A stretch of DNA of 64,000 bases. Origin: Adineta ricciae (taxonomy: Eukaryota > Rotifera > Eurotatoria > Adinetida > Adinetidae). The translations under genes and the position numbers were made by a program. The stretch is taken from assembly GCA_905250025.1 (NCBI GenBank), contig CAJNOJ010000093.1, forward strand, positions 186,001 through 250,000. Reading direction: 5' to 3'. Of the stretch, positions 25,001 to 36,419 are shown one piece after another. Under the pieces are notes generated by a model. The model made no database searches. It had not been told where the DNA came from and saw only the letters and a program-made list of their open reading frames with translations. Positions within the stretch are counted from its first letter, which is position 1. The number at the start of each line of letters is the position of its first letter.

Positions 25001-25485
25001 AGGACAATAGATTAATCTAAAGAACTGGACAGAAGGAGGCAATAACAAGATATAGAAACGATCGATAGATAGACAGATGTGGCATCCGACTCGGAATATT
25101 CAACGATTCGACACTAATTGATGAACACAAGCAATATGACATAGAGCGACACAATAGTATAAAGTCTTTGACAATGAACCATGAAATTTGTTAAAACATC
25201 ATGTCTATTGTTATTAGGTTAACTGTTTTCTATGGAACTATTAGTTTGAAGTAAAGATATTTACTTGAGATTTTGACGTTTCGACAGGATCGACATTTTC
25301 ATTATCATTATCTTCATCGTTGATTATTTCTGGTACCGGTGTTACGGATAGTTCATGATTATCTAAAAATTCTGAAAAGAAACGTCGGTAAATTTTCGTT
25401 GGACAGAGATTTTCATCGACAAACCTTCGTCTTCCAGTGCTTGATCATTATCAAGATCATTTTCTTTGTAATCTTGTTGTTCCAT
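19097..25485 (-). CDS. APBA: X11/Mint (APBA, LIN-10) PTB-PDZ-PDZ adaptor
   Basis: A neuronal adaptor that binds APP-family tails and presynaptic or trafficking partners. Exons: 25485-25425, 25371-25265, 24223-24113, 23527-23371, 23075-22056, 21934-21311, 21243-21205, 21065-20983, 20931-20892, 20728-20438, 20384-20227, 20161-19979, 19921-19803, 19739-19646, 19594-19502, 19441-19415, 19358-19218, 19168-19097; in frame, 1139 residues. The N-terminal ~600 residues are disordered, with a His run, poly-Gln and poly-Asn. The PTB domain follows ([51 protein letters not shown]). PDZ1 carries [20 protein letters not shown] and PDZ2 carries [19 protein letters not shown]. The protein ends [14 protein letters not shown], the conserved Mint tail. 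The exon at 24223-24113 can also start at its own Met (24220), so two 5' ends are possible. No Munc18- or CASK-binding motif was recognised. Confidence 0.93.
22346..22372 (-). repeat. CAA/CAG trinucleotide tract encoding poly-Gln in Mint
   Basis: A run of TTG/TTGT on the plus strand reads on the coding strand as about seven consecutive Gln codons within the disordered N-terminal half of Mint. Similar Gln and Asn tracts occur near 22225-22250, 22670-22690 and 23495-23510. Such tracts are likely length-variable. Confidence 0.8.
24738..24762. repeat. (CAT)n microsatellite in a Mint intron or 5' region
   Basis: Six to seven tandem CAT units between two Mint 5' exons. It is flanked by GA-rich low-complexity sequence at 24530-24700. 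No coding role was seen. Confidence 0.75.
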
Positions 25486-28400
25486 TCCGTTGATTATCTA
25501 TTCAATTGTAATCATTCATTTACACACATGTAACGAAATGGCTAGAGTAAAGAAACAAAGGAGAATCTATGAAATGCGCCCAGTTTGAAAGAAAGAAAGT
25601 GATGAACTACGTTTTTTTCTGTTTCAATCTATCGTCCTCTGGGATGATGTTAGATGAAGTTGATTTTGATTGTTTTCGACATCTTATCTTGTCTTACTCT
25701 TTTTTTCTAGTCAGAGGAGAAAATTTGATCGAATTAACTTCTCGAGTAATGCTCATCAAAATATCATATGGTTAGCCAAACGAGAAAAGTCCTAGTTTTA
25801 AGTTCAAAACAGACAATAAGTACTTATCTTCACAGAAGAAAGAGAGAAAAAAAGTAATAAAAGAAGAAAAAGAGCATTGAGAGCACGGCGCATTCTGTTT
25901 ATAAAAAAAGTGATTATGAGTTATCGTTTCTACTTCGCTTTGTGTTTGTCCGTAGGTTCTTCTTTTCTTTTACTACTCTCAATATTCCGTTTTTCTTTCT
26001 ATATAACTGTGCTAATGATGGTGCCATTCCAATAGATTTGCATTTTTGCACAAACACGAATGTTGCCGTAGTGTGGAGGCATGTATGTATGTTGAAAGAA
26101 GAGCTAGATCCATTTTTTATTATTTATCATGGAAGAAAAAGAAGAAGAAGAAGAAAATAACGAAGAGAGATAGCTACTGAAATGAGTGAATAAAGCTAAT
26201 CTTGCCAAGCGTCTCAATTAGATTTTAACTTTATCAATATGGAAAGAGAGAGAGAGAGAGAAAGAAGTACGAGTATGACATGCAAGCAAAGAGTTAGAGA
26301 TTTATATTGCGTGTTCAATAAGCAAACAGATAGTAATTTTCTTCTGACTCTCACTCATCCTGACTGGATGGATGTTCGACAGGAATGAAATTAACAAAAT
26401 TCAATGGCTTAGTGTCGTGTATTATACAAGAGAAAGAGAAAAAAAACATGCACATGTATGTATATTCATTCATCGGTTAATGGTTGGTACTAAGCAGGAG
26501 CGAAAGAGATGAAGTAAAAATGTCTATCTCGCTGACTTCATAAAGAAAATCTATTTAAAAGCAGCGAGAGAGAAAGAGAAGCAAAACAAAGAAAACATTG
26601 TTACTTCTTTTTTTCTCTCTTTCTCTTCATATTTCAATCAATCTTAGCTAAAGAAAGAGAACGAAAGACTACCTTTGTATGTAGGGTCATAGAATAGAGT
26701 CAATTGTGAATAGAAAAAAAAGAGAAGAAGTAATGTTCACTACTGCAATTAGTTGAGTACTTAATAGACTTACTCGATCATATGAGGCTTCATCAAGTCA
26801 ATGAAACTTAAAGACATAACCGATCGATTTACACATTCTCAGATCTATCGTTGAAATCAATGTGAGAAGAGGAAAACAACAAAAGTAGATTAGCACAATT
26901 TCGATGTGATCATGTGAAAACGACTTGAAGGATACTGTTCATGAAAAACATCATCTTCTTCTCCTTGCGTAGTCTTTTTCTTTTGTATTCTTGAGATGAT
27001 ATAAACAACAAAAGAGCGAAGAAGATTTTTCGATTACTACATAAATGAGAAGCACAGAAAGAAGACAACAAATTGCATTAGTAATAAGACACACATCTCT
27101 CTCAGATTGAATAATATTTGAAATAATAATCATTTCCATTTCGATGACAAACGTCAAGGAAATAGACGAACTTTGCGGCAAAAGATCAGATTTTACACGA
27201 TTCATCTTACTTGACTTGCATGAAACAATGTGTTCTATGGAAGAAAATTGTTAATATAGATGTCTAATGATCTTTTCAAATCTAAAGGTTATATGACGAA
27301 CAAAACAAAGGAATATTCCCCATAATGGCGGGTTATTTGATCCACTGTTTCGTTCTGCGAGTCAATATGTCTATGCTGCTGGGAATATTTTCGAGAGGTT
27401 TTGTCCTATGACCTTTGGAATTTGCACGAAATGATTCAGTGTCAGTGGAAGTTGGATGAAAATATCGGAGATGTCAATGTGTGATGAGAGTCAGATAATT
27501 ACCTTGAACAAGAGTAAGGAACGATTAATTATGTTGGATAGAGATTTCGACGAGAGGAGTCGAACATTTGAAGAGAAAATATATTGAAAAATAAGATCAA
27601 TAATCTAAAAATGAAAGAAGATCTCTTCCAAATCGATTCTTTGATGTTCAGATAAAAAATATACACATATGACAAGACATAAATGTGTATAGAAAAACAT
27701 ATACTGCAATATGTTCGTTCGTCTCATCGTATAGAAGATACATATTCTATTACGGAAAAGTTTGGTAATCGCATCTAAACAATGTCGGTTTCATAGCGAA
27801 TCAAATGGCTTAAACATATCGTATTCCGACTTCTGCGATATGATAGCAACAGAAAATATTCTCCAGGTGCTCGAAAATGATGAACTACGTCGTTATATTC
27901 AATAACCCTCGATTTATTTATTCGCTGATAACATGTGGAAAACGATCATTCGTATCTGAAAGAAAAACGGAATAAAATATTTTTTTTTAATCAAATATCA
28001 TTTACCATGTTTTGCTGTTTGACGACCTGGAAAACCAGTACATAGAGCCAAAGGCAACATCTTCACCGAAGATGAAAGCTATAAATAATAAAAGAAGCAT
28101 ACGGTAATGAATCCATGTTTACTAGTTTATATGAATATTCCCAAGAGTAACATTAAATCTTGATGAACTGATTTGTTTTGTCGAGTATTACAAAATGTTT
28201 GACCGAGACATCTTAGAAAGAAAATAGTGTTTGTAATGACCATGAACTAAGTTAGTTTGATCTTTTGATAGATGAGAGCAAGTGAAATGAGTAGGACAAT
28301 ATGGTTGAGAGAACGATGAAGATGTCTATGTGATGGGATATGAAATGATGAACGGACAATTTTACGAGTGCGAATAGAAATCTGAGCGAGACATGGAGAA

Positions 28401-29105
28401 AAAATATTATTAATCTATTGAGAAGCAATTGCACGCGGTGGTATACGGGTCAGCGAGCCGATTTGTTATACCAAATCAATCAGTTATATCAACATACATT
28501 CATACATAGCCTACATATGTATGTATATGGATAGAAGAAGAAGGGACTGTGCTAGATGTTCTTTTTTTTCAATGCGTGTGTCGATAACCAATGGAAAATT
28601 GGAAAGATCGAAAGATGGCATTCCAGTTGGAACTGTACAACTGCGTTTGTTTTCTCATTGAATGTAGAACAGAAAGAAACTAGCGTGTGTAAAAGATTCT
28701 TGAGTAAAGAAGCGTTAAAAATAGAACAACGAAATCAAAGGAAATTTTGCTCGTAATTCGATCGATAGGAATTTCTTTATCATTTCATCTGACTATTAAA
28801 CGTTGAAATCTGATCGTATCTGTGTTAGTTTCTTGTCATATACTTATATCAATAACACAATGTTTGCGAAAGTAAGAATGTCAATATGAGAAAAAACCTT
28901 TTCCTGGTTAAACATAACGAAAGATAAAGTTACGACAGTATGCATAGTCGAAACCACGATCATCGTAGTTTATAGTAAAGTTTCTAGAATGAATATTGAA
29001 AGCATGATATATTATTTGCATAATAACAAAAATAGTATGAGGGTAAATAGCATTGAAGGACAGATAGCGTAGAAAATTTGTTTGAAGCAGTCTTTTTTTT
29101 TTGTA
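25486..29105. other. Gene-poor region between Mint and the small heat shock gene
   Basis: About 3.6 kb with no confident gene. It likely contains the Mint promoter and 5' UTR exons (an acceptor-like TAG lies at about 25496 on the minus strand). It is rich in (GA)n and GAAA low complexity, for example 26240-26262 and 26560-26640. One short segment at 28006-28078 (minus) resembles a dehydrogenase exon and is listed separately. The open frame 26951-27205 shows no domain. Confidence 0.5.
28006..28078 (-). pseudogene. Possible relic exon of branched-chain keto acid dehydrogenase E1 beta (BCKDHB-like)
   Basis: On the minus strand an acceptor-like TATAG is followed by FIFGEDVAFG, a stretch identical to the conserved motif at the start of the E1-beta fold, then the similarity stops abruptly, as if frame-shifted. 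A GTAAAT donor-like site follows. The preceding minus-strand sequence (about 28130-28190) has only faint resemblance to the upstream MNLFQ region, and I found no other E1-beta exons. It could equally be a chance match or an untranslated exon read in another frame. Confidence is low. Confidence 0.25.
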
Positions 29106-30714
29106 TTATAGTTTAATTGGCACTTGAATGTAGAGACATCCATCAGTTCGAAGTTCGGTTTTCAATTGATCGACTTCACATGTCGGGAAAAGAGTTATTT
29201 GCCGATAACTATGTTCGTCTAAAGATAGGAAAAGGTGGAGAATTATTTCAAGTTTGAAATGAAATATATGTACTCATGAATCGACCAGTTTCTGGTGAAG
29301 ATTTTGCATCGACTTCCACGCGCAAAACATTGCCATTCAGAGTTACTTTCAATTGATCAGCTGTTGTTTCTGGTTTCAATTGTAAACGCATTAAGAGAAT
29401 CTTTTTGCCATCAGGACTGTCAATTATTGACGGATTCCATGATTTATTTTGGAGAAAGTCATCAAGTGTAACTGTTCGCCGCTGATTGCTAGTTGATATT
29501 GTCTAAAAACAAGAAAATATATCAAAATTGATGAAAGACAATCGTTTCTGATACTCTTGAGTTTCTTCGTTCGGTTGTCATCGGTTGTGGTAAATTATTT
29601 GCTGTTGTCATTGTTGATGAAGTCGATTGTGTAGTATTCTGACTTGTCGGTGGTACAGGAGGCGAATGAACTGCATTTGGATCGACACCAGTTTTTGTTA
29701 CAGACACCTTTCGTTTTTGGATAGTAATCGTACCGCCGGTTGCTAAAAGTTCTGGAGGAATTTCGATAGGTAGATTCGCCAAATCTATGTTCATTGAAAA
29801 GTTATACATTTCATGTCGGAAAATAAGTTGAATACTTGCCAGCACTGGTTAAAATCGTTGTTGTTTTAGTTTGATTATTCGTTGATGTGATTGGTGGTAA
29901 TGATGCTGGTTCATTGATCACTACATTCGATGGTCGACGTTCAGTTACACGCGTAGTATAGGTCTGTGTACCACCGGTGGTTGTCTCAGCGCTACGCAAC
30001 AATTCGGCCGCTTCGGGTGGAAGCGGGGTCGATCCAGTCGTCGTTGTTGTCGTTTTTGTAATTGATGACCGACGAACTTGTTGAGCAGGCGGTGGCAAAC
30101 TTGATAAATTATTCGACGAAGACAACAAACCTTGATTATTCAGTGTATTGTATTTATTTAATGAGAATGATAAACGGCGATTATCATTCATGAGATTGTT
30201 TACATTTAGTTGTCCACCTTGGATTCCTGGTGATTGTAAATTTTGTTGCAATGGAATTTCAACGACTAACATGTGAGCAGGTGTTATATAACACGCCATG
30301 ACCTCGACATCAGCATTGTTGGGTATGTCATAGGACTTTTCAAATTGTTTTTGCATGTGTCGTCCTTCGCTACGTTCTTCATAGACACCGGTGATAGTTA
30401 ATTTATAGTTCTGTATGTAGATCTAGAGAGAATGTGAAAGGAGAGATTGACGTGAAAGTATATGGGATTAGATTTACTTTGATTTGTTCGGGTTGAAAGT
30501 TTTCCACATCGAATGTGATACGAAACTTTTCGATGTCATAAGGATATCTTTCTTGTACCAATTGTTGATTCGGTCGATTTAACCAGCGGATATTGTGATC
30601 TTGACCGGGTGCGAAGTTGAATGCATCAAACCAAATCTCATTCTTATTGTTATTGCCGTTTCCATTTGTGGAATTCTTGTCCGCACGATGAATCGGAAGA
30701 ACTTGTGATGACAT
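29106..30714 (-). CDS. Small heat shock protein with two alpha-crystallin domains
   Basis: A chaperone-type protein of 463 residues built from five exons: 30714-30478, 30422-29840, 29784-29555, 29502-29274, 29218-29106. The first alpha-crystallin domain spans about residues 55-140 (FRITFDVENFQPEQIKIYIQN, then LTITGVYEER and MLVVEIPL). A ~190-residue Ser/Thr/Gln/Pro-rich linker follows. A second, more diverged domain is at the C terminus (LLMRLQLKPETTADQLKVTL, LRVEVDAK, CLYIQVPIKL). Two-domain small Hsps are known from flatworms. The intron between exons 2 and 3 uses a GC donor (GCAAGT, at 29839), a rare but accepted GC-AG type; the frame only works with this junction. Confidence 0.88.
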
Positions 30715-31486
30715 GAATTAATTTGCTATGTGTCCTTCTACAACCGTATATTCGATTGTTAAAAATAAATGCTTGTGTTTGTGCTGATTGTATATATCCT
30801 ATTTTCTTTCTCTCAGTGGGTTGATATATTACTCTAAAAGCGACAAAGGACTCTTTGGGGTTAAGAATAGATTCATAAATATGGAATTGTAATCAACAAG
30901 AATATACTCGTCATAACAATGATTTACACTCTTAGATGACACGTCTCTGAATATCTTGAGATTGACTTTCGCCACCTTTACTGTTCTCTCGATTCTTGCA
31001 AAACAACTCGCGTTTTTCTTTTCTTATTCAATTAGACTAGCTGTTATTATTATTGTTGATTGATTATTACGTTGTCGGGTTTTGTTTGTTATAATTCATC
31101 TATCTATTCATGTGGGTAATGTGTGTGTGGAAAAAGATGAGTGCCGATGTAAAAAAACATCGAAAGAACAAGGAAGAATATTATATGTGTGTATATTAGC
31201 ACATCTGCAAAGAGTCCATCAAACGATTTCGAGTATTTGCCGTTATACACAATCGGAAAATATGTTTAAATAAACAAGAAATCAGGCATTCCAGTCGATA
31301 GATAATATGTCATCGGATATGAAAGAAAAGGACAGCAATATCTCGTTGATTAACGGTAATCGATGTCATTTGCCTTGATGTCTGTTATTGGGTGTTTATT
31401 TTCAAAGAAGAAACATCGGTGAAATCACATTTGATGAGTTTTAAAAAAGAGAATGTCCTATTGGAACTAAACTGATGAAATTCGTC
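30715..31486. other. Intergenic region between sHSP and PIN1
   Basis: About 770 bases holding the sHSP promoter region and the PIN1 3' UTR, both minus strand. I saw no clear nGAAn heat-shock-element array, although isolated GAA/TTC units are frequent in this AT-rich DNA. The open frame 31082-31273 has no recognisable feature. Confidence 0.4.
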
Positions 31487-32138
31487 TTAAGCGATGCGAA
31501 GAATGACGTGTAAACCAGAATCTGAATCGACAACTTTGCTCATTTCATCGACATTTAAAGCGAATGACGCTTCTTCAAACGCTTTCTGCATAGCTCCACG
31601 TCCAAACATGCCAAGATCACCTGAATAAGAAGTTCATTCCATTTTTTTCAAACAATACCAAGCAAACATCTTACCTCCGCGTTGACCTGAACTACAATCG
31701 CTTTTATCTTTGGCAATGTGACGGAATGTAGATTCAAGATCACTTGCATTATGTAATTCATTTATAATTTCTAGAAATACATCGAAGTGATCAGATAGAA
31801 AAAGACTTTTTCGTACTACAAACCATCAAGTCTCTTTCGAGCTTCGTCTTTACTCCGTGTAATTGTTTCACCTTTATAATTTTTCGGATTACGCGAGCCT
31901 GTATGTTTAACCAGAATATGAAGGACTTGGACTTGATCACCGTTTCCTCCATTACGTCCACCTGATGTTTTACCACCAGTCAATCCGGGATGTTCCCATC
32001 GACTCTCCTTGGTTACTGAATTATAGTAATATTCTTTACCTAAAAAGATTCTCCAATATGATTTATCTTAAAGATCTTCTTTAACAAACCTGTGCGACTG
32101 GATGTGTGTTTAACCCAACCTGGTGGTAGATCAGACAT
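31487..32138 (-). CDS. PIN1: Peptidyl-prolyl cis-trans isomerase PIN1 (WW + parvulin)
   Basis: Isomerises phospho-Ser/Thr-Pro bonds in nuclear and cytosolic signalling proteins. Four exons (32138-32090, 32039-31824, 31770-31675, 31620-31487) give 164 residues, the usual PIN1 length. The WW domain is at residues 4-38 ([20 protein letters not shown]...RWEHP). A Gly-rich linker follows, then the parvulin domain with [13 protein letters not shown] (catalytic His/basic patch), [28 protein letters not shown] (the active-site Cys in DCSS) and the C-terminal [10 protein letters not shown]. All hallmark residues appear intact. Confidence 0.96.
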
Positions 32139-33175
32139 GTTTCGTTTTCTTTTCTCTTTCTAATGAAATATCTGAAAAAATGAAGTCACTTTGTGTTAGC
32201 ATATGATCCGGAAAGCGAAATAAAAGATTGATTTGTTCAGGTTCGAAATCGTTTAATAGAATTTATACTTTGTTTATTGTTATAGAAAATAGAAAAAGGA
32301 AAATGGGGAAAAAAAGAGAAAAATCTATAATACTAAATCATTGCACACATAGATCTGTTCAATAACACAAATAATTGAAAAAATATAGTATCTTCCATGT
32401 TCTTGATTATGTCGTGTCGATACGAATTGACGCGTATACGTACAACTGAAACTTTGTTGTGTTTCTTGTTCTATCTCCTACACAACATACGCTTGAACAT
32501 ATCAGATAGTTACACAAATGAAAAAAGAAAGATTTAAATACAGAATGAAAGACCAGATCAAATAGAAAAATACTTATACACATGCACAGATTTGTTTGAG
32601 CATCGATTACATTGGAATACAAAAAGAAAATTAATCTTTTTTTTTCGGAGAAGTTACTTGTCATCAGTGATGCTCGTGGTGTTGTTAGTCGTTGGTGGCC
32701 ATGTGACGACAAAATCATCGAAGCCGCGTGCAAATGAATGTAAATTACAATTGTGCTTTTGGGAATGTCGAGATCGAGTTCGAATAATCATTATAATTTG
32801 TGTTAGTTAGTAAGTTAGATGGTTAGCCAAACAGCACAATCGATCAAAGTATGACGATACTGTTGTCGTCGTCGTCGACGTTTTGAATGAAAATACGAAT
32901 GGTAAACAGAGAGATATATAGATAAAGAGTCCGTCTCGATTGGAAAATCACTTTGAAACGAACCGAAATAGATCATATACTCGATAGACTTTCTTTCCTG
33001 TTCTTTTCCTTACTAGTGAGTCAGAATTAGTCATTTTTAGATGTAGACACGTATATTTAAGAAGTTTAGCGCGCGGGTATATTAAATTATAGAAAAACTT
33101 ATCGTTTTGAACTATAAAAACATTTTCAGAGGTCATTACGGAATGCAGAAAGATGTATCATTCGAGAAAAAAATA
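32139..33175. other. Intergenic region between PIN1 and ALDH5A1
   Basis: About 1 kb, presumably the PIN1 promoter and ALDH5A1 3' UTR. A GTCGTC repeat lies at about 32862-32878. The open frames at 32407-32733 and 32592-32810 overlap each other on opposite strands and show no domain, so I treat them as non-coding. Confidence 0.4.
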
Positions 33176-35178
33176 TTATTGCGAACTTCGATCAACATCT
33201 TTTAAACCGCCCATACAGAGATATTTCATGTTAACATAATCATCAATACCATATTTGGAACCTTCACGTCCGAAACCACTTTGCTTTATTCCACCTTTGA
33301 TAAAAGAAACAAAAGAATACGATTGAAAAATGACAATTGAGATTGGTTACCGAATGGCGCTTCAACGGATGAGATAAGTCCTTCGTTGATACCGACCATA
33401 CCAGTTTGAAGTCGTTCTGCCACACGCCAAATTTGTGATAAATCTTGACTATAGAAGTAACCTAAACAGAAGCATTGTATCTGATTGATTTTCGTAAAAC
33501 ATTGACAAACCCGCAAGACCGACATCGACTGAATTCGCAATTTTGATGGCTTCATCTTCTGTTTTAAACCTATTTGAACGTAACAGAACTAAGTTGAAGC
33601 GAGAGTCATCGATGGATTTTACTTGATAAGTGCAGCGATAGGTCCAAATATTTCTTCTTTAGCTACAAGCATCGATAACTTAACATCAGCGACGACAGTT
33701 GGTTGAATGAAAAATCCTGATTCTTTTCCTTTCTTCTCATTTCCACCTAGTCGAAAGTAAGACTAATCACTTTTCAAAATCCTTGAATATTTCTATTCTT
33801 ACCAGTGACAATTCTTGCTCCTTGTTTTTTGGCGTCATCAATAAAATCGATAATTCTTTCGTATTGATCTTTATTGATAACCGGTCCTAAATGTGTTCGC
33901 TCGTCTTGGCCGTCTCCCACAATCTGTGCTTTAGCTTTCTTGGTAAATTCGGCAACAAATTCATCATAAATACCCTAAACAGTGATTTTTCATTCAGCTA
34001 TTTTCAAATACTCTCATCGTCATCTACATCTTGCACAAGAATTCGATTCGCACACACGCACGTTTGACCGGAAGCACGAAATTTCGATGCCATTGCTCCT
34101 TGTACTGCTTGTTTGACATCTGCAGAATTGAATACTATGAATGGTGCATTTCCACCAAGTTCCAACGATATTTTTTTCACCGTTGATGCACACATCGCCA
34201 TGATCTTCTTTCCGACCTCAGCTAAAACGTACAGGTTTGATTTAATCTTCATATAGAGATTGTTCCTTACTCGATCCAGTAAATGACATTTTGGAAATCA
34301 GGGGATGTTCGCAAAGAAATTTACCAATCTCAGCTGATCGTGTACTGGTTAACACATTCAATGTACCATCAGGAAAACCTGCTTCTTTTGCCAACTAATC
34401 AATGAGAAGAAACAAGGTCAGAAAGTAATTTTCATTTCTTTGCATTTCTGCTTACATCACAAAGAGCCAAGCACGAGTAGGGTGTGTCTTCTGCTGGTTT
34501 AACTACAATCGTACAGCCAGCAGCCAGTGCTGGACCAGCTTTGCGTAGAATCATTGAACTTGGGAAATTCCATGGTGTGATAAAACCACAGACACCAATT
34601 GGCTGACGAAGAACAAATGAACGGCGATTTGCTATCCCAACTGGAAGTACATCACCGTGAATACGTTTTGCTTCTTCTGCAAACCATTCGATATAACTAT
34701 AGACTATCAAAATGAGTTTATTTCAATTACTCTTTGTTTCTTACCTTGCACCGTACACAATCTCTCCAGCGGCTTCTTTTACCGGTTTACCCTATTCATA
34801 CAGTGAGCATTTCATTTTCCTTTTGAAAACCTATCTCACCATTTCAGTTGTCAAGATTTTTGCCAAATGATCTTTATTTTTCAAGATTAGATCATTGAAT
34901 TTTCTCATGATGACACTTCGTTCTTTTCCCGTCTTCGTTGACCATTTATTTTGAAATGCATCATACGCTGCTTGAATGGCCTTTTCCGCATCTTGCGTAT
35001 TGCAATTAGGTACACTACCTACTTCTTCGCCGTTTGCTGGATTATAAACTTTAAAAGTTTCTCCCGTTTGTGATGAAACCCATTGACCATTAATATAAGT
35101 TTGATTAAAAAAAGAACGTCGAAACAGATGCGTCGATTGGTTCAAACGAACTAAGGAAAATGATTTTGATGAAAGCAT
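33176..35178 (-). CDS. ALDH5A1: Succinate-semialdehyde dehydrogenase, mitochondrial
   Basis: Oxidises succinic semialdehyde to succinate with NAD in the GABA shunt. Ten exons (35178-34840, 34791-34745, 34696-34456, 34394-34271, 34221-34028, 33974-33803, 33746-33623, 33569-33511, 33461-33351, 33294-33176) give 509 residues. The first ~20 residues are Arg/Ser-rich and suit a mitochondrial presequence. Motifs: [33 protein letters not shown] (cofactor loop), [13 protein letters not shown] (general base Glu), [10 protein letters not shown] (catalytic Cys), KEEIFGP, and the terminal [20 protein letters not shown] typical of SSADH. The start lies only 22 nt after the LRRC42-like stop, with an acceptor TTTCAG 2 nt before the ATG, so this looks like the last gene of a trans-spliced operon. 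Confidence 0.95.
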
Positions 35179-35180
35179 AT

Positions 35181-35192
35181 CTGAAAGAAGAA
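35181..35192 (-). other. Candidate trans-splice acceptor for ALDH5A1
   Basis: TTTCTTTCAG ends 2 nt before the ALDH5A1 ATG and 19 nt or less after the upstream gene's TAG. No room exists for a conventional promoter and 5' exon, so SL addition is the simplest reading. Confidence 0.6.
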
Positions 35193-35200
35193 ATTCTATT

Positions 35201-36278
35201 CTATAGATAACATGATAAGAGATCATTGGCTTGACTAGAATCTATGAATCCTATTGGATTAGAAATGATTTTCTCCGTTTTCTTCATCGTTTTTTTCAAT
35301 GAATTTGGCTGACATGTTGAACAATGCCGAACGAGTTTGATTAAGGCAATTGAATCATCATTATCTACACGACGTCGTTTGCGATCTAAATCATGTCGAT
35401 TTCAGAGGAAATAACTGAGGAAGAAAAGATATTTATATACAAAAACTATTGTCGCCTGATGCATTCGAAGATTGCAATTGAGGAATCTTGCCAATCCAAC
35501 CTCGATTGATAATTTCCTCCCAACTATTCTGCACCGAACAAATACATTCGTAAAGATTGTCGAACTCTCTAACAAATTCCGATTTGTCCTAAACATTCAC
35601 AAAATGTTAAGCAAATATTGACTTAATACATCTTTTACATGAAGAGATGCCAGGGAGATATACAAAGTATCAAGTGTTGTTAGTGATTTGAGGAACCGAG
35701 CCGAACGACTGGTAAGATGATTACCTAGATGAATCCAAACATTTCCACGTCTTTACTTAATTGTCATGTTTACCTTGAAGATGCAAACTATGCAAATTAC
35801 ACAATGCTTTGCTTTGAATCCGATGACTTGCAGTCAATAATCGAATATCATCATCATCTAATCGATTATAAGTTAATCTCAAATATTCAATTGTTTCCAT
35901 TTGACCGAAAATGTTCAAGAACTGTTCTTTCTCTTCCAATGTATATTTCTCCAACGCATGAGAAAAGTCCAATTGAACTAAATTTCTATGTACACATTTA
36001 AATAAATGAAAGTAAAAATTCGAAGTTAAGATATTCAAATGATTCGCAATAATATAAGAGAAACTTGTGCAGAATAAGTCACCATGATAATCTGTTAACA
36101 CTTTTACAATTCGTATCATATCTTCTTGGCTTATAATCGATAGCGATGAATTCATTTTCAGATAACTGTCAAAGATGTTCTCGACAAATTCATCCGGAAT
36201 ATATCGAAAGCTTTCGATCGATAGGAAATATTTTCCCAGAACTCGACTGCTGAGCTGCACGAGTGTCGGAATAATCAT
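35201..36278 (-). CDS. LRRC42: LRRC42-like leucine-rich repeat protein
   Basis: Four exons (36278-35774, 35724-35639, 35588-35447, 35385-35201) give 305 residues in frame. The N-terminal half holds a helical region (ESFRYIPDEFVENIFDSYL) followed by leucine-rich repeats (LVQLDFSHALEKYTLEEKEQF, IEYLRLTYNRLDDDDIRLL, LHSLHLQGNHLTSRSARFL, LTTLDTLYIS). The C terminus has a basic NRKRRRVDNDD nuclear-signal-like stretch and ends NDLLSCYL, comparable to the DLLNSY end of vertebrate LRRC42. Layout and several landmarks match LRRC42, but sequence identity is modest. The donor of the third intron (GTTTTT) is weak, though needed to reach the conserved tail. Function is poorly known. Confidence 0.62.
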
Positions 36279-36279
36279 T

Positions 36280-36291
36280 CTAGAAAAAGAT
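36280..36291 (-). other. Candidate trans-splice acceptor for LRRC42-like
   Basis: CTTTTTCTAG lies 1 nt before the ATG and about 130 nt after the STX8 stop codon. An alternative is a short 5' UTR exon with a donor in the 36360-36375 area. Confidence 0.5.
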
Positions 36292-36419
36292 TGCAAGTCA
36301 TGACAAAAAGTTATGAATCAACATATTTAAATCATCCATTGATTGCTTTTTAAATAATAATAATAAAAAATGAAATAGATTACAGAGAGCGAAAATGACA
36401 AAATGGCAAATGTTTAACA

